Notes: generated by a model not told the origin, from the sequence alone. Shown: positions 41,694-50,891, counted from the first letter of the stretch. The stretch is 64,000 nt of DNA from Oscillospiraceae bacterium (GCA_009776305.1 WRLY01000001.1:372001-436000); one strand, 5' to 3'. Made by a program: numbers and translations.

Positions 41694-44600
41694 ATGGATT
41701 TTTTTCTGCGCGTAGCCGAGCAAGTCCCCGAATACAGGAGCTTGATTCGGAATCTAAACAGCGATAACCCGTTACCCGCGCTGGTAACGGGGCTTTCGCA
41801 TATTCATAAAGCGCATTTTTTGGCGGCGCTGTCCCTTTGCGATGGCGGCGATGTAGGGTCAGACCTTGTATCTGCCCATAAAAAATCGGCAGAATTCAGC
41901 AGGCAGCCCCTGCTGGCGTTAGTTGAAACCGAGAGTGAAGCCATGAAATTATGTGAGGATATAAACACCCTCACAGGAGAAAATACCGCGCTGGTCTACC
42001 CCGCAAAAGACATAAATTTCGGCGATTTTGAGGTAAATTCAAAAGAATATGAACATCGACGCTTAAATGTTTTAAGTAAATTATTAACAGCCGACAGTCA
42101 ATTGTCAATTGTTCTTTCCACCCCCGAAGCGGCGGGACAGCTTACAATCCCCCCTGAAGTTTTGCGCCGTGAAACCCTTACTATAAAACAGGGGGACGAA
42201 ATCGCCCTTGACACCCTTGCGGGTAAGCTTGTTGAAATGGGTTTTTCTCGCACGGACTTGATTGAAGGGGTTTCGCAGTTTGGGGTCAGGGGCGCTATTG
42301 TGGATATATTCGCTGTAAATAACGAGCTACCCGTCAGGATTGAGTTTTGGGGTGATGCGGCGGACAACATAGGTTTTTTCGACCGTGAGAGTCAAAGGCG
42401 GGTTAAAGCGGTTTCAGAGGTTTTTGTCGCGCCGTCAATAGAGCGTTTACACGGAAAAACAACCTGCCTCTTTGATTATGTAAAAACCTGCATAGTCTGC
42501 GAAAGCACCAATTGCGCCGAAAGCTACCGCGCCGCCTCAATTCGGCACGAGGAAGACCTGAAATCAGCCACCCGAAGCGGAGAACTGAAACGCGGGAAAA
42601 ACAAGTTCATGCTAACGCGGGGGGAATATAAAGAGATTTCTGAGGGGAAAATCCGCGCTTATTTTAACACTTTTATGCGCGGGGTGGATTTAAAGCTGTC
42701 GGAAATTTTAAGCGTGAGGGCGGTTCAGCTTTCAAGTTGGAGCGGGGAGTATAAACTGCTCTGCTCGGAGCTGACCGATTATATCAGCAAGGGTTATGCC
42801 GCCGTTGTGTTCGCGGGAACGGAAAAGGCGGCGCGGACATTGGCACAAGATTTAAAGGACGATAATTTCCCTGCCGATTTTTCGTCAGAGCCTAAGAAAA
42901 TATATGCTAAAAGGGTATATATATTAGCCGGAACAGTCGGCGCGGGCTACGAATACGGCGATGCTAAATGCGTTATGTTAAGTCTTGCAAAGGTTTCCGC
43001 GGGGGTAAACTCCGCATCTGCCCGATTGTCGGGCGGCGGAATTCAAAAAAGCCGCAAAAAACGTAAGGGTGAAGAAATCCGCAGTCTAACCGACATAAGT
43101 GCCGGCGATTACGTGGTGCATCAGAATTACGGCATCGGAATTTTCGAGGGTGTAACCAAGCTTACAAACGATGATGTAAGCAAGGATTACATCAAAATTA
43201 AATACGCGGGGAGCGATGTTCTTTACGTTCCCGTTACACAACTCGACTTTATTTCGCGCTATATCGGCAACACCGATTCGGCGGCGCTGAAATTAAACAA
43301 ACTCCATACCGATACCTGGCAAAAAACCAAGGCAAAGGCAAAAGCGGCGGCTTCGGAATTGGCGGAGGAGCTGATTAAGCTTTATTCCGAGCGGCTTAAA
43401 AGCGAGGGTTATAAATTCCCGCCCGATAATTCCGAGCAGGTGGAATTTGAGGAGCATTTCAGTTATATTGAAACCGACGACCAACTCCGTTGCACAGAAG
43501 AAATAAAAGCCGATATGCAGACTGATAAGCCTATGGACAGACTGCTTTGCGGGGATGTAGGTTTCGGCAAGACCGAAGTGGCGTTGCGCGGCGCTTTCAA
43601 GTGTGTTATGGACGGCAAGCAGTGTGCGCTTTTATGCCCTACGACAGTTTTGGCGTGGCAGCATTATCAGACGGCAATCAAACGCATGGCGAATTTCCCG
43701 CTTAATATAGAACTGCTTTCCCGTTTTCGTAGCGCGGGGGAAATAAGGCAGATTTTGGAAAAACTTAAAAAAGGCATAATCGATCTTGTAATCGGGACTC
43801 ACAGATTAGTGCAAAGCGATGTAAGTTTTAAAAACTTAGGGCTTGTAATCATTGATGAAGAACAGCGTTTCGGGGTTAATCACAAGGAGAAGTTCAAAGA
43901 AATGTTTGCGGGGGTGGACGTTCTGACCCTTTCGGCAACGCCTATTCCGAGAACATTAAATATGGCAATGAGCGGAATCCGTGACATGAGCGTGATTAAC
44001 ACCCCGCCGCAGGACAGACAGCCCGTGACGACCTACGTAATAGAGCATGACTGGGCGGTTGCGGCGCAGGCAATCAATAAGGAACTGCGGCGTAACGGAC
44101 AGGTTTATTATATTCATAACCGCATCGAGAGTATTTTGGATTGCGCGGCTAAACTGCATGAGTTATGCCCCGAGGCTAAAATCGGAATTGCCCACGGCAA
44201 ACTTAATGAAGACGAGTTACTTGAAGTCTGGCGGGGGCTGCTTGACGGCGAAATCAACGTTTTAGTTTGTACCACCCTTATAGAAACAGGGGTGGACGTA
44301 CCCAACGTAAACACCCTCATCATAGAAAACGCCGACCACATGGGTCTGGCGCAACTTCATCAATTGCGGGGTCGGGTCGGCAGGACTAATAAACGCGCCT
44401 ACGCATATTTTACTTTCAGGCGCGGTAAGGTGCTGTCGGAAATTTCCGCAAAACGGCTTAACGCCATTCGTGAATTTACACAATTCGGCTCGGGGTTCAA
44501 TATAGCCATGCGGGATTTGGAAATACGCGGCGCGGGCTCAATTTTGGGAGCGCGGCAATCGGGGCATTTGAGCGCGGTGGGCTATGATATGTATTTGCAA

Positions 44601-45104
44601 TTATTAAACCAAGCCGTTTCCGAGCAAAAGGGCGAAAAACCCAAAACAAAGGAAGAATGTCTGATTGACGTAAAAACCGACGCCTTTATTCCGGAAAAAT
44701 ATATAGCGAGCCCCGCCCAGAGAATCTCCTGCTATAAGAGAATCGCCGAAATAGAGAATGAGGACGACGCGCTTGACGTAACGGACGAATTGCTTGACCG
44801 TTACGGCGAGCCGCCCGCGCCTGTTATGGGACTGATTCAGGCGGCACAGGTCAGAAACTTGGCTCAAAGCGCGGGGGTTCGCGAAATCCTGCAAAGCGGC
44901 GGGGAGCTTAAAATCTTTCATGAAAAGCCCGATATGGCGGGTATAAGCCGAGCGGTCGCCATAATGGGGGATAGGGTTTCCCTCAACTTCACGGGAAAAA
45001 GTGAAATCAGCGTAAAGCTGATTAAAGGCGAGAGTCCGCTGGAGGCGGCACGTGTGTTTTTGGAGGAGTATATAACACAACAGAAGAATAACCCCCGTCA
45101 ATGA
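41694..45104 (+). CDS. mfd: Transcription-repair coupling factor Mfd
   Basis: Removes stalled RNA polymerase and recruits UvrA. In its 1,136 residues: the UvrB-like N-terminal domain, the polymerase-interacting domain (GDYVVHQNYGIGIFEG near 470-485), the helicase with Walker A LLCGDVGFGKTEVALRG near 622, and IDEEQRFGVNHKE (DEEQ box). These are followed by SATPIPRTLNMAMSGIRDMS and a C-terminal TRCF domain. Residues 54-73 (VGSDLVSAHKKSAEFSRQPL) are not family-like: they are the translated copy of the palindromic repeat at 41853-41911. The end of the gene lies inside a 53-bp palindrome and converges on the ComFB gene. Confidence 0.96.
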   Translation: MDFFLRVAEQVPEYRSLIRNLNSDNPLPALVTGLSHIHKAHFLAALSLCDGGDVGSDLVSAHKKSAEFSRQPLLALVETESEAMKLCEDINTLTGENTALVYPAKDINFGDFEVNSKEYEHRRLNVLSKLLTADSQLSIVLSTPEAAGQLTIPPEVLRRETLTIKQGDEIALDTLAGKLVEMGFSRTDLIEGVSQFGVRGAIVDIFAVNNELPVRIEFWGDAADNIGFFDRESQRRVKAVSEVFVAPSIERLHGKTTCLFDYVKTCIVCESTNCAESYRAASIRHEEDLKSATRSGELKRGKNKFMLTRGEYKEISEGKIRAYFNTFMRGVDLKLSEILSVRAVQLSSWSGEYKLLCSELTDYISKGYAAVVFAGTEKAARTLAQDLKDDNFPADFSSEPKKIYAKRVYILAGTVGAGYEYGDAKCVMLSLAKVSAGVNSASARLSGGGIQKSRKKRKGEEIRSLTDISAGDYVVHQNYGIGIFEGVTKLTNDDVSKDYIKIKYAGSDVLYVPVTQLDFISRYIGNTDSAALKLNKLHTDTWQKTKAKAKAAASELAEELIKLYSERLKSEGYKFPPDNSEQVEFEEHFSYIETDDQLRCTEEIKADMQTDKPMDRLLCGDVGFGKTEVALRGAFKCVMDGKQCALLCPTTVLAWQHYQTAIKRMANFPLNIELLSRFRSAGEIRQILEKLKKGIIDLVIGTHRLVQSDVSFKNLGLVIIDEEQRFGVNHKEKFKEMFAGVDVLTLSATPIPRTLNMAMSGIRDMSVINTPPQDRQPVTTYVIEHDWAVAAQAINKELRRNGQVYYIHNRIESILDCAAKLHELCPEAKIGIAHGKLNEDELLEVWRGLLDGEINVLVCTTLIETGVDVPNVNTLIIENADHMGLAQLHQLRGRVGRTNKRAYAYFTFRRGKVLSEISAKRLNAIREFTQFGSGFNIAMRDLEIRGAGSILGARQSGHLSAVGYDMYLQLLNQAVSEQKGEKPKTKEECLIDVKTDAFIPEKYIASPAQRISCYKRIAEIENEDDALDVTDELLDRYGEPPAPVMGLIQAAQVRNLAQSAGVREILQSGGELKIFHEKPDMAGISRAVAIMGDRVSLNFTGKSEISVKLIKGESPLEAARVFLEEYITQQKNNPRQ
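41853..41911. repeat. Degraded palindromic repeat inside mfd (copy F)
   Basis: GTAGGGTCAGACCTTGTATC then TGCCC matches the left arm of the copies at 24.6-26.2 kb. After a shortened centre, ATTCAGCAGGCAGCCCCTG matches the right arm lacking about 12 inner bases. The insertion is in frame and adds about 20 residues to the N-terminal domain of Mfd, at a point where relatives run from the helix into RPLLALV. Confidence 0.75.
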
Positions 45105-45127
45105 CGGGGGTTATTCTTCTGTTGTGT
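45075..45127. repeat. 53-bp perfect palindrome across two convergent gene ends
   Basis: Arms 45075-45100 and 45102-45127 are exact complements around a single A (45101). It contains the last codons and stop of mfd and the last codons and stop of the ComFB-domain gene. It has GC-rich core CCCCCGTC but no T run outside. It can act as a shared end structure for both mRNAs, or the two transcripts may pair as antisense. Confidence 0.75.
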
Positions 45128-45707
45128 CGCTAATCCTACCGTGAAACGGTTTCGACAGTGCCGATATACAAAGCCTTGCCAGTACCCGAATAGCCTCGGG
45201 TCTTTGCTCGCGAATCAGCCGATTAACCTCGTCTTCGTCTGCGGCGTTTATTACCCGCACGTACATTGGCGGCATAAGGTCAAGGGCACTGTCGGTTATG
45301 GCTCTCAGACATTCGTCGCAGGCGCAACAATTGAAACGCTCTACCGCCGCGCCAAGCTGCTCGTTTATAAGCATGAGCGGCACGCTGACAATCTGCCTTT
45401 CGGACGAAGTTCCCGAAACGCGGACATAAACCCTGTCCCGTTCTTCAGCGGGAACGGCTTTCAGCGCGGGATTTTCCGCTACCGGCTCTAAAAGCTTGTC
45501 AAGCTTTATATGTTTGACAATGGCTTTTCGCCGCCGCCGAGCCGCCGTCGGCTTTTCCGCCGTATTCAAGCTACCGGAAACTTCCTCACTGCTTGACGAC
45601 GGGCTAAAAACAACGGGTTCGGGCATTTCGGTTTTTACCGGCTGAATATTATCAGCCGGTAAGTTTAACATTTTTAAAACACTTGAGGTTTTATTGCTTT
45701 TGGGCAT
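45111..45707 (-). CDS. ComFB-domain protein (likely cyclic dinucleotide receptor)
   Basis: 198 residues from ATG 45707 (a GTG at 45713 is also in frame). The N-terminal ~60 residues are disordered, followed by a basic patch (AARRRRKAIVKHI). The C-terminal ~85 residues match ComFB: VPLMLINEQLGAAVERFN, the Cys cluster CCACDECLRAITDSALDLMP and PPMYVRV. ComFB proteins bind c-di-GMP and related dinucleotides in recent work. It is the last gene of a minus-strand group with ParA-type, GGDEF and PilZ genes. Its end overlaps the palindrome at 45075-45127. Confidence 0.75.
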   Translation of the reverse strand: MPKSNKTSSVLKMLNLPADNIQPVKTEMPEPVVFSPSSSSEEVSGSLNTAEKPTAARRRRKAIVKHIKLDKLLEPVAENPALKAVPAEERDRVYVRVSGTSSERQIVSVPLMLINEQLGAAVERFNCCACDECLRAITDSALDLMPPMYVRVINAADEDEVNRLIREQRPEAIRVLARLCISALSKPFHGRISDTTEE

Positions 45708-45753
45708 TTTCACACAAACTTTCGGGGAATTTATAAATTAGGAATAGTATTTG

Positions 45754-46590
45754 TTATTCAAGGTCTTCGGGGCGCGGGTATTTGCGCGGTCTGCCTCTGC
45801 CGAGCTTTTTTTCCACTCGCTTGGGCTTTTCTATTCCGAGGATTTCACAGGTTAAGTCCTTGAACTCTGTCGCCGCCTTTGAACGCGGTGCGTAGTCTAC
45901 TATGGTCTTGCCGTGGGCGGGGGCTTCGGCAAGGGTTACGCTTTTAAAGATTTTGGTTTCAAAAACGTCGGTGTCAAGCTGTTCGGCAACTATGTTGGCA
46001 AGTTCCTCAACCTCTTTAGTTAAAATAAGGCGGGGGTTATATTGATTTATAAGTATGCCGCGCACTTCAAGCGAGTTGTTGTAATATTTCTTAACGCCGA
46101 AAATAGTTTCTTTAAGCTGTGAAAGCCCCTGTAAGCTTAATATTTCAGGAATCAGGGGAATGACTAACCAGTTGGCGGCGGTATAGGCGTTTATGGTGAG
46201 AACCGAAAGTGCGGGCGGAGTGTCTATAACCACATAATCGTAGTCGGCGGCAATGGCGTTAAGCTGGTCGCGAAGTATAAATTCGCGTCCGGTAGAGGTA
46301 TAAAGCTCAAGCTCAAGACCCGAAAGCAGTATGTTGGAGCAGGCGATGTCGCAGGTTTCGGTATGGCGAATTACATCGTAAAGGTCAACCTGCCCTTTAA
46401 ATACATTATATATAGTATAGGCGTCTTCTAAGCTGTCCGCGCCGAGTGAGAATGTAAGATTCGCCTGGGGGTCAAGGTCAATTGCGAGGACTGATTTCCC
46501 CATGGCAGAAAGACATCCGCAGATTCCCGCGCAGACGGTGGTTTTTCCCACACCGCCCTTTTGGTTGGTCGCAGCGATAATTTTAGCCAT
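45754..46590 (-). CDS. ParA/Soj/MinD-type ATPase
   Basis: 278 residues. The deviant Walker A is KGGVGKTT at residues 11-18 (ATNQKGGVGKTTVCAGICG), Walker A' is LAIDLDPQANLTFSLG and Walker B is VVIDTPPALSVLT. The C-terminus carries KKLGRGRPRKYPRPEDLE with an AT-hook-like GRPRK. ParA-family proteins position chromosomes, flagella, pili or chemotaxis arrays. No ParB gene follows; the neighbours are GGDEF and ComFB genes, so it may position a signalling or motility complex rather than DNA. Confidence 0.9.
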   Translation of the reverse strand: MAKIIAATNQKGGVGKTTVCAGICGCLSAMGKSVLAIDLDPQANLTFSLGADSLEDAYTIYNVFKGQVDLYDVIRHTETCDIACSNILLSGLELELYTSTGREFILRDQLNAIAADYDYVVIDTPPALSVLTINAYTAANWLVIPLIPEILSLQGLSQLKETIFGVKKYYNNSLEVRGILINQYNPRLILTKEVEELANIVAEQLDTDVFETKIFKSVTLAEAPAHGKTIVDYAPRSKAATEFKDLTCEILGIEKPKRVEKKLGRGRPRKYPRPEDLE

Positions 46591-46623
46591 ATTTTACCTT
46601 CCGTTACTTTTATGTCGGGTATT

Positions 46624-48624
46624 TTATATCGAGTTCATCACACCGGATAAAACACTGCCCTCGGGGCTGTAGATAAAGAAGTTGCTCTTACCGTTTTTCT
46701 TTACGAAATACATAGCCTCGTCAGCGGCGGCAAGCAGCATTTCAGCGTCTCTGCCGTGTTGCGGAGCAATTGCTATACCGAGACTTGCCTTGATTGCAAG
46801 TGTCTTGTCTTCTTTTTCGTGATAATAGCCGTAGGAGAAAACCTCCAAAACCGCCCTGGCGAGCATGTCAATTCGGCTGATGGCGTTTTCATTTGTTACG
46901 CACATAACGAATTCGTCACCGCCGAAACGCCCCGCGAAACCATTGCCGCCTAATTTTTCCTTTACCACCTTGGCGATATGCTTTATAATTTCGTCGCCTG
47001 TATTATGTCCGTAGCGGTCATTTATAAACTTGAAGTCGTCAACGTCAATGAAAATTACTCCCACGCGGCTGTTTACGTTACGTTCAACTTCCGATTGAAG
47101 CTGGCGTATGAAAGTATCGCGGTTATAAAGCCCCGAAAGGAAGTCGTAACTCGCCCTCTCGGAAAGCTGTAAGGATAAAATCTTTTCGTTATTTATATTG
47201 GTAATTACGCCTATGACTCTTATAAGCCCGCCCGAACGGTCCATTATGCAATGGGCGCGTACTAAAACCCAAATGACACTGCCGAATCTTGTCGCGACCT
47301 GATATTCTCCTTTTATGGAATCCTGAGTTCTGAGCAGTCGGTTCATGTCAATCTTGAAACGTTCGGCGTCGGCTTTATTCATGAGAGAATCTATAAAGCG
47401 TCCGTTCATCATTGTGGCGCGAACGGGGTCTATGTCAAACATTTTAATTAAATTGTCTGAAATGTAAAGAGAACTCTTTTTGTAATCCCAGTCGAAAAGC
47501 ATATTGTCGGAAAGCTCCGATATGGCGCGGTGCATTTCCCCGTTCATAAGAACGTCGTCCATCATACGGTTGAAACTTTCGGTTATATCGCTATACTCCG
47601 AAACCTTTTGCGAGCCTAAGCGCGCATGAATATCCCCGTCGTTGATTTGGCGCATTTTTGCCGACATTCCGCGTAGGGGATTGGTTATTTTTTGCATTAA
47701 GCCTACCGCGAACACAAGACAAGCCACTGTCATAACCCCCACTACCACCGCCATGACTAATATAAGCGTCGGGAGGGTGTCGATTTTGCCAACAGGGTAG
47801 ACGCTGAACCAGTTCCAGCCGTTTCCGGTTTGGTTTATACCGCCGTGACCGCCCGCATAGCCGCCTTCTTGAGGTGTTAAAACGCCCACCCTTGAGCTTC
47901 CTCCGCTTTGAGGCGTTAAAACGCCGCTCACAATATCTTTAAGCCCGGGAGGGCTTATTTCGCCCACACGAGTAACATCGTCGCCGTTAAGCCACAGAGC
48001 AGTGCCTTTTCTGTCGGTAACGAACAAGTTGGCGTCTTCGTAAAACTCGCACGCCACAAGATAATCCGCAAGCATGTCGGTTGAGAATACCATAGCGGCG
48101 TAACCGACTGCATTATCTTCGTTGTTTACGCGGGAAAGCACAAAAAATGTATTTTGATTGTCATAATTAGTGTCGGATATATTTATATCGGATACAAAGG
48201 TTTCATTCCTGCTAAGGTTTCGCGCTTCTTCAAACCCGAAAAAAAGCGAACCCTCGCCTTCGCGCATATCTTTGAAAATGACCCCGCTGGCGTCGGTGAT
48301 TATAATATCTAAGAGGTAAGGATTTGAGAGCGCAAAACTTTCATATATGCGGTTTACGCTATCGCCGACGATGCTGTAATTGCCCTCTGCGGTCTGCTTT
48401 ATCTCGTCTAACCGCGCCGTTGACTGAACCATTGAAATGCAGTCGCCGAACAGAACCTCAATTCCGCCCGATTGAGCGTAGCCGATAGTGGCGACTTCTT
48501 CAGTCATTTCCCTTGTGGCTTGCGTTGCCGACGCGCCTATTCCCGTTAAAACGACCGCCGTCGCCGGAATGTAAATCGCCGCAAACAAAACCAAGCTCAA
48601 AAGTGGTTTAAGCCCTATTTTCAT
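46624..48624 (-). CDS. Sensor diguanylate cyclase (Cache-HAMP-PAS-GGDEF)
   Basis: 666 residues. N-terminal helix (about 8-30), an extracellular Cache-like sensor (about 35-275) and a second helix (about 280-305). A HAMP-like linker (MQKITNPLRGMSAKMRQIND) and a PAS domain (about 370-490, with RVIGVITNINNEK) precede the GGDEF domain (about 505-650). The active-site loop is AGRFGGDEFVM, so it should make c-di-GMP. The inhibitory RxxD site seems absent (GGNGF at that position). In the sensor a short unit VLTPQ(S/E)GG occurs twice. It lies between PilZ and ParA-type genes. Confidence 0.92.
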   Translation of the reverse strand: MKIGLKPLLSLVLFAAIYIPATAVVLTGIGASATQATREMTEEVATIGYAQSGGIEVLFGDCISMVQSTARLDEIKQTAEGNYSIVGDSVNRIYESFALSNPYLLDIIITDASGVIFKDMREGEGSLFFGFEEARNLSRNETFVSDINISDTNYDNQNTFFVLSRVNNEDNAVGYAAMVFSTDMLADYLVACEFYEDANLFVTDRKGTALWLNGDDVTRVGEISPPGLKDIVSGVLTPQSGGSSRVGVLTPQEGGYAGGHGGINQTGNGWNWFSVYPVGKIDTLPTLILVMAVVVGVMTVACLVFAVGLMQKITNPLRGMSAKMRQINDGDIHARLGSQKVSEYSDITESFNRMMDDVLMNGEMHRAISELSDNMLFDWDYKKSSLYISDNLIKMFDIDPVRATMMNGRFIDSLMNKADAERFKIDMNRLLRTQDSIKGEYQVATRFGSVIWVLVRAHCIMDRSGGLIRVIGVITNINNEKILSLQLSERASYDFLSGLYNRDTFIRQLQSEVERNVNSRVGVIFIDVDDFKFINDRYGHNTGDEIIKHIAKVVKEKLGGNGFAGRFGGDEFVMCVTNENAISRIDMLARAVLEVFSYGYYHEKEDKTLAIKASLGIAIAPQHGRDAEMLLAAADEAMYFVKKNGKSNFFIYSPEGSVLSGVMNSI

Positions 48625-48687
48625 TTTTACAGTTAACCCCTTGAAATTAATAAGTTAATCGACTATAAATATATCTCGTTGCGTGGG

Positions 48688-49386
48688 TTATGAATATCTC
48701 TCACCGCGTTCAGCCGCGGCGCGCTCGATTGCGCGTTTTTGAATTTGAAGTCGGTTTATAAATCCCGCCAAAATTTCCTCCAGCCTTGTATTCAGATAAA
48801 GAAAGCGGCAACCGTAACCGCTTACAACGCCCTCCGGGGAACGCTGTACGCGAAGAATTTCCGAAGCAAGCTCGGCGTCTCCCGTTGGGTCTTCGAGTAC
48901 GATTTCCACAATGTCGCCGGCAAAAAGCTCAAGGTTTTCATCGGCTTTCAAAAAAACTCCGCCGACGTTTATATCAAGGATTGTGGCGGGGAAAGGAGGG
49001 TTTATACTGAAAAGCTTTCCGTCCCGCGTAATCGAGGTAAAAAGACAGGGCAACTCTGCGGCTACCTTGTAATAACGGCGACGCTCCTCCAAAACATTGG
49101 AGTCCCTTACTCTGAGTGAAACATTAAGCTGAAAACCGGTTGAAACCTCTATTACGGCAGGATATTTTATTCTGTCGCCCGCCTTGGTGTAAATAACCGC
49201 GTCAACGGGTGCGCCTTTCGCCAAAACGGGCAGATTTTTGCCCTTTATGATTATGGTTTGATTGGATTCGGCGATATTGGAGTCAATCAAGTTCAGCGGG
49301 AATGTGTAATTTTTGGTTGCCGTCAGCAGGATTTGTCCCTTTAAAGTGCAGATTTCCAGCTTTATTACCTTGACTTTATCAAGCAC
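48688..49386 (-). CDS. PilZ-domain c-di-GMP receptor (YcgR-like)
   Basis: 232 residues from TTG 49386, with AGGGGGTG 9 bases upstream. The N-terminal ~100 residues are the YcgR-type beta domain (LKGQILLTATKNYTFPLN). The PilZ domain has the RxxxR motif in EERRRYYKVAAELPCLF and DINVGGVFL, which bind c-di-GMP. YcgR brakes the flagellar motor in other bacteria. It is the first gene of the c-di-GMP cluster and its promoter points away from the flagellar operon. Confidence 0.92.
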   Translation of the reverse strand: MLDKVKVIKLEICTLKGQILLTATKNYTFPLNLIDSNIAESNQTIIIKGKNLPVLAKGAPVDAVIYTKAGDRIKYPAVIEVSTGFQLNVSLRVRDSNVLEERRRYYKVAAELPCLFTSITRDGKLFSINPPFPATILDINVGGVFLKADENLELFAGDIVEIVLEDPTGDAELASEILRVQRSPEGVVSGYGCRFLYLNTRLEEILAGFINRLQIQKRAIERAAAERGERYS

Positions 49387-49416
49387 CCGGGCACCCCCTA
49401 AAAACTCATTGATTAA

Positions 49417-49445
49417 ATTATACTATAAAACTAAAAAAAAATCAA
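49417..49445 (-). promoter_or_regulatory. Promoter of the PilZ-GGDEF-ParA-ComFB group
   Basis: Minus strand TTGATT (49440-49445) and TATAAT (49417-49422), 17 bp apart, just ahead of the PilZ gene. Confidence 0.7.
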
Positions 49446-49529
49446 TAGATTATACAGACATTTTTGTTGTTTTACGCTATATGTGTTATATGTAATTTCT
49501 TCCTACGGGGTATTTTTTGTAAAAAAGGC

Positions 49530-49558
49530 TGTACAAAAACATTTTTTTACGCTATAAT
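49530..49558 (+). promoter_or_regulatory. Promoter of the gene at 49591
   Basis: TGTACA (49530-49535), 17 bp, TATAAT (49553-49558). The -35 is a 4/6 match. Confidence 0.55.
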
Positions 49559-49590
49559 TTATATAAACCTACAAAGCACAAGGAGACAAA

Positions 49591-50313
49591 ATGCACGGTT
49601 TTTTCCACTGTGACGCGCAACGTTCCCTAAAGCGGCGAAAATATATTATTTGGCTTACGTTGCTTCCGCTTTTCCAAGGCTCGGTAATCATCGCGCTCAT
49701 AACCATTACAAATATGCGCTTTTTTTATGAAAACGGACATCTTTCGACTGCTGTTTACGCCTGTGCGGGCACGGCGGCGATGGGGACGCTGATTTTCTTT
49801 ATAGTTTTCAGTTTTACCGAAAAGTCCCTCAAAAGAAATTCCCGCTATACTTTTTTTGAAATAGGCGGCAAGACCCTTGTTTTCAGCCGCTATAACGGCG
49901 AAAGCATAGTCGGGGGTAAGCGGGTCATATTGCGTAAGCTTTATGTAACGCCGCTGTCTGCACTTAAAGCCGCAGGGTATAACCCCAAAAGCGGTGCGGT
50001 TTACCTACAGGTTTTTGAAAACGGCGAAAAAATCAGAATGTACCGAGACCGAAGCGAAAGGCTTAACTACCGCCTTGAGGGCGGCATCCCCGCTTTTGAA
50101 AGCTGGTGGTACAACGAAAACGGCTATGAATCCCTGTCTGTTTTGAAGATTCCACGGTTTTTCGGCGAGCCAAAGCAGCTTTGCGAAAAAATCGCCGAAG
50201 CCAAAAGCGCTTTTGACAACGCCCCTAAGCCGCGACCTTACACCCATAAAGAATCTGATTTCATAAAACGAAAAAAGGCGGCGGAAAGGCTGAGAAAATT
50301 TTATGACCGATAA
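49591..50313 (+). CDS. Two-helix membrane protein, unknown
   Basis: 240 residues, AAGGAG 6 bases before the ATG. Two helices near the start (LTLLPLFQGSVIIALITIT and about 45-75) are followed by a ~160-residue soluble domain with a PH-like beta pattern (YTFFEIGGKTLVFSRYNGES, then VILRKLYVTPLSALKAAG). The layout recalls YcxB-like proteins, but the match is not certain. It is oriented with the flagellar operon but separated from it by 200 bases. Confidence 0.7.
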   Translation: MHGFFHCDAQRSLKRRKYIIWLTLLPLFQGSVIIALITITNMRFFYENGHLSTAVYACAGTAAMGTLIFFIVFSFTEKSLKRNSRYTFFEIGGKTLVFSRYNGESIVGGKRVILRKLYVTPLSALKAAGYNPKSGAVYLQVFENGEKIRMYRDRSERLNYRLEGGIPAFESWWYNENGYESLSVLKIPRFFGEPKQLCEKIAEAKSAFDNAPKPRPYTHKESDFIKRKKAAERLRKFYDR

Positions 50314-50431
50314 TAAACACAAAAAAACGGTTGAATTCTTGTAAATTCTTATTTTTTGTTAAAAATAAACACAAAAAAATGAAAAAAGCAGAAGAAAATC
50401 GAAATATTATCAAAAAATTGATGAAAAAAGG

Positions 50432-50460
50432 TTGAAATAAACTATATATTGTGCTATAAT
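50432..50460 (+). promoter_or_regulatory. Promoter of the flagellar operon
   Basis: TTGAAA (50432-50437), 17 bp, TATAAT (50455-50460), with the flgB ATG at 50521. This is a housekeeping (sigma-A) type signal; no sigma-D (TAAA-N15-GCCGATAA) motif was found. Confidence 0.7.
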
Positions 50461-50520
50461 GTTCAATAATATGATTTTAATGCAAAATTATGCAAAGTAT
50501 AATATGAGGAGGGTTACGCG

Positions 50521-50889
50521 ATGAAATTATTCGGTAATACGGCTTTCAGGGTAGCGGAGCAGGGGATTAGCATAATGAAAGAGCAGAATGTTATTATCGG
50601 TCACAACATAAGCAACGCCACCACGCCGGGATATAAGACCAAGTATTTATACTTCGAGGGTATTCTTCGGGACAAGATTGACAACCCCACCCATAAATAT
50701 CAAAAAGAGCTTTCAATCGGCACAGCCGTGTACATAGACCAAGTAACCAAAGGGCAACCCGACGGCAACAACGTCGATAACGACACCCAACAGGCGTTAT
50801 TTGTGAAAAACCGTCTGCATTACGATGCGCTTATTAATCAGATTAACGCGGAATTCGAGTTACTGAGAACCGCTATGAGGAGGAACTGA
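50521..50889 (+). CDS. flgB: Flagellar proximal rod protein FlgB
   Basis: 122 residues. The rod-protein signature is HNISNATTPGYKTKYLYFEG near residue 31; the C-terminal helical region ends NQINAEFELLRTAM. It is the first rod segment above the MS ring. GGAGG precedes the ATG by 9 bases. First gene of the operon. Confidence 0.95.
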   Translation: MKLFGNTAFRVAEQGISIMKEQNVIIGHNISNATTPGYKTKYLYFEGILRDKIDNPTHKYQKELSIGTAVYIDQVTKGQPDGNNVDNDTQQALFVKNRLHYDALINQINAEFELLRTAMRRN

Positions 50890-50891
50890 TT

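Noticed and set aside
47870-47935. Duplicated VLTPQ(S/E)GG in the sensor domain of the diguanylate cyclase, considered as a mobile insertion
   Set aside because: Only about 20 bases are similar and the frame is intact; more likely a small tandem duplication in a surface loop.
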